From: Candidatus Thalassarchaeaceae archaeon
Lineage (GTDB): Archaea; Thermoplasmatota; Poseidoniia; Poseidoniales; Thalassarchaeaceae
DNA: 16,701 bases
Direction: 5' to 3'
Assembly (NCBI GenBank): GCA_029250565.1
Contig: JAQXFA010000032.1
Span: 1-16,701, forward strand
Made by a program: the position numbers and the translations under genes. The notes beneath the pieces were generated by a model. It saw only the letters and a list, made by a program, of their open reading frames with translations. It searched no databases and had not been told where the DNA came from. Shown one piece after another: positions 14,717 through 16,701 of the stretch; position 1 is the first letter of the stretch; every line of letters begins with the position of its first letter.

Positions 14717-14728
14717 TATCCTAGGATA
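14717..14728. repeat. 12-bp perfect palindrome between two genes
   Basis: TATCCTAGGATA, a perfect palindrome centred on CTAG, 6 bp past the LURP-one stop and about 58 bp upstream of the next TATA box. It may be a regulator site; no match is claimed. Confidence 0.35.
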
Positions 14729-14734
14729 TCAAAT

Positions 14735-15349
14735 TCAACCTTGTCTGCCTTCTATCACTGAATTTAGTAGGGAGACTGCTGCAATAACTCTCCTATCTAG
14801 TGGGTGTCCTTCCGGAATCAATATGTCAGTCTTTTTGATAATTGGATTAAATCTTTGATACATCATAATGTCATGCTGACCTTGAACACTGAAGTGATAT
14901 TTTGCTGGAATAAAAGGGACGAACCGCCTTAAAATTGCAACGCTATCTTCTACAAGTTCAGCATATTCGTTTCCATTTGCATCGAGAACTTTCCAAGTAT
15001 CTTTGAAAATTGACTTGAGTCCTTTTCGGCGAGCAGCACCAAGGTTTTCACCTGTAGTTGCATCTACAATATCATATGTAGCACCAAAATCAATGACGCT
15101 TCTAGCTTTGATTGAAAGTAATGGTTGAGTACATGTTTCATCAGTATAAAGAACAATATCTTCTTTTAATTTGAATCCCTTCTGTTTTGAGTAAGCAATG
15201 ACTTGGTCATTTGCGTCTTTGAACCAAAACGCGCCACCAAATATTTTCAAAAATTTGGTTTGTATGTAATACCTATCCATTGTAAAAAGTGCGCTCATAT
15301 TCAATGCTAACGCACTTTTGAATATAGGATTTTTCCCTGCATTTTTCAT
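14735..15349 (-). CDS. LURP-one-related (Tubby/scramblase-like) protein
   Basis: 204 residues from the ATG at 15349. The sequence follows the LURP-one-related/phospholipid scramblase-like fold: MDRYYIQTKFLKIFGGAFWFKDANDQVIAYSKQK, LL.SIKARSVIDFGATYDIVDATTGENLGAARRKGLKSIFKDTWKVLDANGNEYAELVED, then an RRFVPFIPAKYHF segment. The fold is a 12-stranded barrel around a helix; roles in prokaryotes are not established. Its N-terminal 20 residues look unlike the family, and an ATG at 15298 lies 26 nt after a TATATTC box, so a second start inside the present reading is possible. It is the last gene of a tight operon, 3 bp after the Nudix gene. No transmembrane helix is seen except a weak C-terminal hydrophobic stretch (VIAAVSLLNSVI). 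Confidence 0.7.
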   Translation of the reverse strand: MKNAGKNPIFKSALALNMSALFTMDRYYIQTKFLKIFGGAFWFKDANDQVIAYSKQKGFKLKEDIVLYTDETCTQPLLSIKARSVIDFGATYDIVDATTGENLGAARRKGLKSIFKDTWKVLDANGNEYAELVEDSVAILRRFVPFIPAKYHFSVQGQHDIMMYQRFNPIIKKTDILIPEGHPLDRRVIAAVSLLNSVIEGRQG

Positions 15350-15352
15350 TAG

Positions 15353-15790
15353 TTAGAGTAACTGAATTATTTCAGCATGGTCGGCACCCATATTTTCAAG
15401 GTCAACTTCTGAAAGTGTGACCCATTCTGCGTGAGCAGCATCATCACCAGCAGTTGGTTCACTTGAAATTTCATCTAATTCCATTTGATAGAAAATAGTA
15501 ACAACATGTCCACGAGGGTCACGTTTAGGGTCACCTCGAACAGCGATGATTCCACTTGCTTTACCAACAATATTGCATTCTTCAAACAATTCGCGTGTTA
15601 CTGCATCTTCAGGACTCTCACCGACATCAACGAACCCGCCAGGAAAAGCCCAACAGCCTTTCCACGGTTCATGACCTCTACGAATCAAGAGAACCTCCTT
15701 CCCTTCACCAGAACCCCGAACTGCGACCGCATCAACAGTCAACGCTGGATTGTGGTAGGTTCCACATGTTGGACATGGTCCCTCACTCAT
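15353..15790 (-). CDS. Nudix hydrolase, ADP-ribose pyrophosphatase-like
   Basis: 145 residues. The Nudix box runs from G52 to I74: G52-x5-E58-x7-R66-E67-L-F-E70-E71, with N73 in the place of the usual Gly before the last aliphatic residue. Nudix enzymes cleave nucleoside diphosphates linked to another group. RDPRGHVVTIFY (90-101) is typical of ADP-ribose/NAD-related members, so ADP-ribose or a sugar nucleotide is a reasonable guess. A CPTCG pair (6-10) opens the protein and might bind zinc with other ligands, but only two cysteines are visible there. The ATG at 15790 has a strong GGAGG seven bases upstream and sits 3 bp after the cis-prenyltransferase stop. Confidence 0.9.
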   Translation of the reverse strand: MSEGPCPTCGTYHNPALTVDAVAVRGSGEGKEVLLIRRGHEPWKGCWAFPGGFVDVGESPEDAVTRELFEECNIVGKASGIIAVRGDPKRDPRGHVVTIFYQMELDEISSEPTAGDDAAHAEWVTLSEVDLENMGADHAEIIQLL

Positions 15791-15793
15791 TGG

Positions 15794-16663
15794 TCAGCCT
15801 CCAAATCTACGCTTACGCTTCTGATAGGAATCAATTGCTTCATACAAATCTTGACGGCTGAACGAAGGCCAGTGGACATCGGTGAAATGTAGTTCTGAGT
15901 ATGCGATTTGCCACAACAAAAAGTTGGAAATCCGCTCTTCTCCACTTGTTCTTATGACTAAATCTGGGTCGGGAAGATCAGCAGTGTAAAGACGCTTTGA
16001 AATCGCTTCAGTATTGATGTCTTCTAGAGAAAGTTCACCTTTAGCATGCTCAACAGCAACCTCTCGCACAGCATCCACGATTTCTTCACGTCCACCATAA
16101 GCAAGACATACAGTGAAGAGGAATTTATCATAATCAGCGGTATCTGCTTCCGCCCTTTTAATCGCTGCTTGCACCTCATCAGGCAATAATTCAATACGGC
16201 CAACAGCCTGAACTTTCACCTTTCTTGAATGGATTTTTGGGTCTGAGCGAATCTCGTCAAACCCAGCAACATAGAGTGCATAGAGTGCACTGAGTTCTTC
16301 GCTGGCGCGGTCTGTGACATTTTCTGTTGAGAGAGCATAAACTGTGAGGTATGGAATACCCAGTTCAAGCACCCAATCCATCACTTCCTTGAGTTTCTCT
16401 TTTCCATGTTTGTGCCCTATTTCTTTTTCCATGTCTTGTGACCAAGCAAACCGCCGGTTTCCGTCCATGATTATTGAAACGTGTTGGGGAACCGTGCCTC
16501 GTTTTAGGCGGTCGCGTAATCGATTTGTTCTAACTCGGTCTGTGCGTGTGATGAAACTGTAGGCATATCTAGAGTTAGCAATAAAGCGTGCGGCCCCGCG
16601 AATTATTCGCCATTTGAGGAGCCACTTCGCGGTGGCGTCAATCCCTCTTCCAATTCGCCCCAT
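15794..16663 (-). CDS. uppS: Cis-prenyltransferase (polyprenyl/undecaprenyl diphosphate synthase)
   Basis: 289 residues from the ATG at 16663, which has GGGGAG five bases upstream; a GTG at 16675 would add four residues. The enzyme adds isopentenyl diphosphate units in cis to make the long polyprenyl diphosphate that carries sugars in membrane glycosylation. Motifs: HVSIIMDGNRRFA with the catalytic Asp in the IMDGNR motif (about 61-73), GHKHG (83-87), VYALSTEN (108-115), LAYGGREEI (187-195) and PDLVIRTSGEERISNFLLWQ.AYSEL (about 233-258). About 60 residues precede the first motif, longer than in E. coli UppS, and contain basic hydrophobic helices that may touch the membrane. First gene of the operon in this window; what lies upstream is cut off. 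Confidence 0.95.
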   Translation of the reverse strand: MGRIGRGIDATAKWLLKWRIIRGAARFIANSRYAYSFITRTDRVRTNRLRDRLKRGTVPQHVSIIMDGNRRFAWSQDMEKEIGHKHGKEKLKEVMDWVLELGIPYLTVYALSTENVTDRASEELSALYALYVAGFDEIRSDPKIHSRKVKVQAVGRIELLPDEVQAAIKRAEADTADYDKFLFTVCLAYGGREEIVDAVREVAVEHAKGELSLEDINTEAISKRLYTADLPDPDLVIRTSGEERISNFLLWQIAYSELHFTDVHWPSFSRQDLYEAIDSYQKRKRRFGG

Positions 16664-16701
16664 AACACTCCCCACGGCTTTTCGTCAATCACTGAGAGAG
16701 G
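16664..16701. other. Short edge stretch upstream of uppS
   Basis: 38 bases up to the window edge. They hold the uppS Shine-Dalgarno sequence GGGGAG; on the minus strand the last bases read CAG TGA, which could be the end of an upstream gene. Too short to decide. Confidence 0.25.

Overview
The window looks like chromosome from a marine Group II euryarchaeon (Candidatus Poseidoniales) or a close relative. The inference rests on AT-rich archaeal TATA boxes about 27-31 nt upstream of start codons, a histone-fold protein, an archaeal-type phosphoglycerate kinase, a cis-prenyltransferase, and a large surface protein combining a beta-propeller with paired-cysteine calcium repeats and a C-terminal anchor. 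I see no rRNA, tRNA, CRISPR array, IS element or phage gene. No stretch over 300 bases lacks a gene.

Layout. 1-2968 (minus strand): a CorA-type magnesium transporter cut by the window edge, a small DUF59/MIP18-like protein, a protein with up to three histone folds, and an M24 metallopeptidase; the last three overlap or nearly touch and are probably one operon. 3070-4853: an HD-domain nucleotidase (+) convergent with phosphoglycerate kinase (-). 4992-10362 (plus): a solitary beta-class DNA methyltransferase, a class I SAM methyltransferase, and a 1164-residue surface protein. 10359-12232 (minus): a phosphohexomutase and RidA, divergent from a DUF354 glycosyltransferase-like gene (12299-13315, +). 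13325-14626 (minus): a protein joining Tudor-like barrels to a calmodulin-like EF-hand pair. 14735-16663 (minus): a tight operon of cis-prenyltransferase, Nudix hydrolase and LURP-one/scramblase-like protein.

How the genes may work together. Cis-prenyltransferase (lipid carrier), phosphohexomutase (sugar phosphate) and the DUF354 protein (sugar-nucleotide-type fold) would all suit glycosylation of exported proteins such as the surface protein here; this is inference from families, not shown by the DNA. The other genes are metabolic or housekeeping: glycolysis/gluconeogenesis, nucleotide clean-up (HD, Nudix), enamine/imine detoxification (RidA) and magnesium uptake.

Most unusual are two proteins with eukaryote-like parts: the acidic multi-histone-fold protein at 871-1668 and the EF-hand/Tudor protein at 13325-14626. 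Regulation appears to use two start modes: promoter-proximal genes with a TATA box and little or no leader, and several genes inside operons with Shine-Dalgarno sequences. Several inverted repeats lie on or beside predicted TATA boxes and could be operators.
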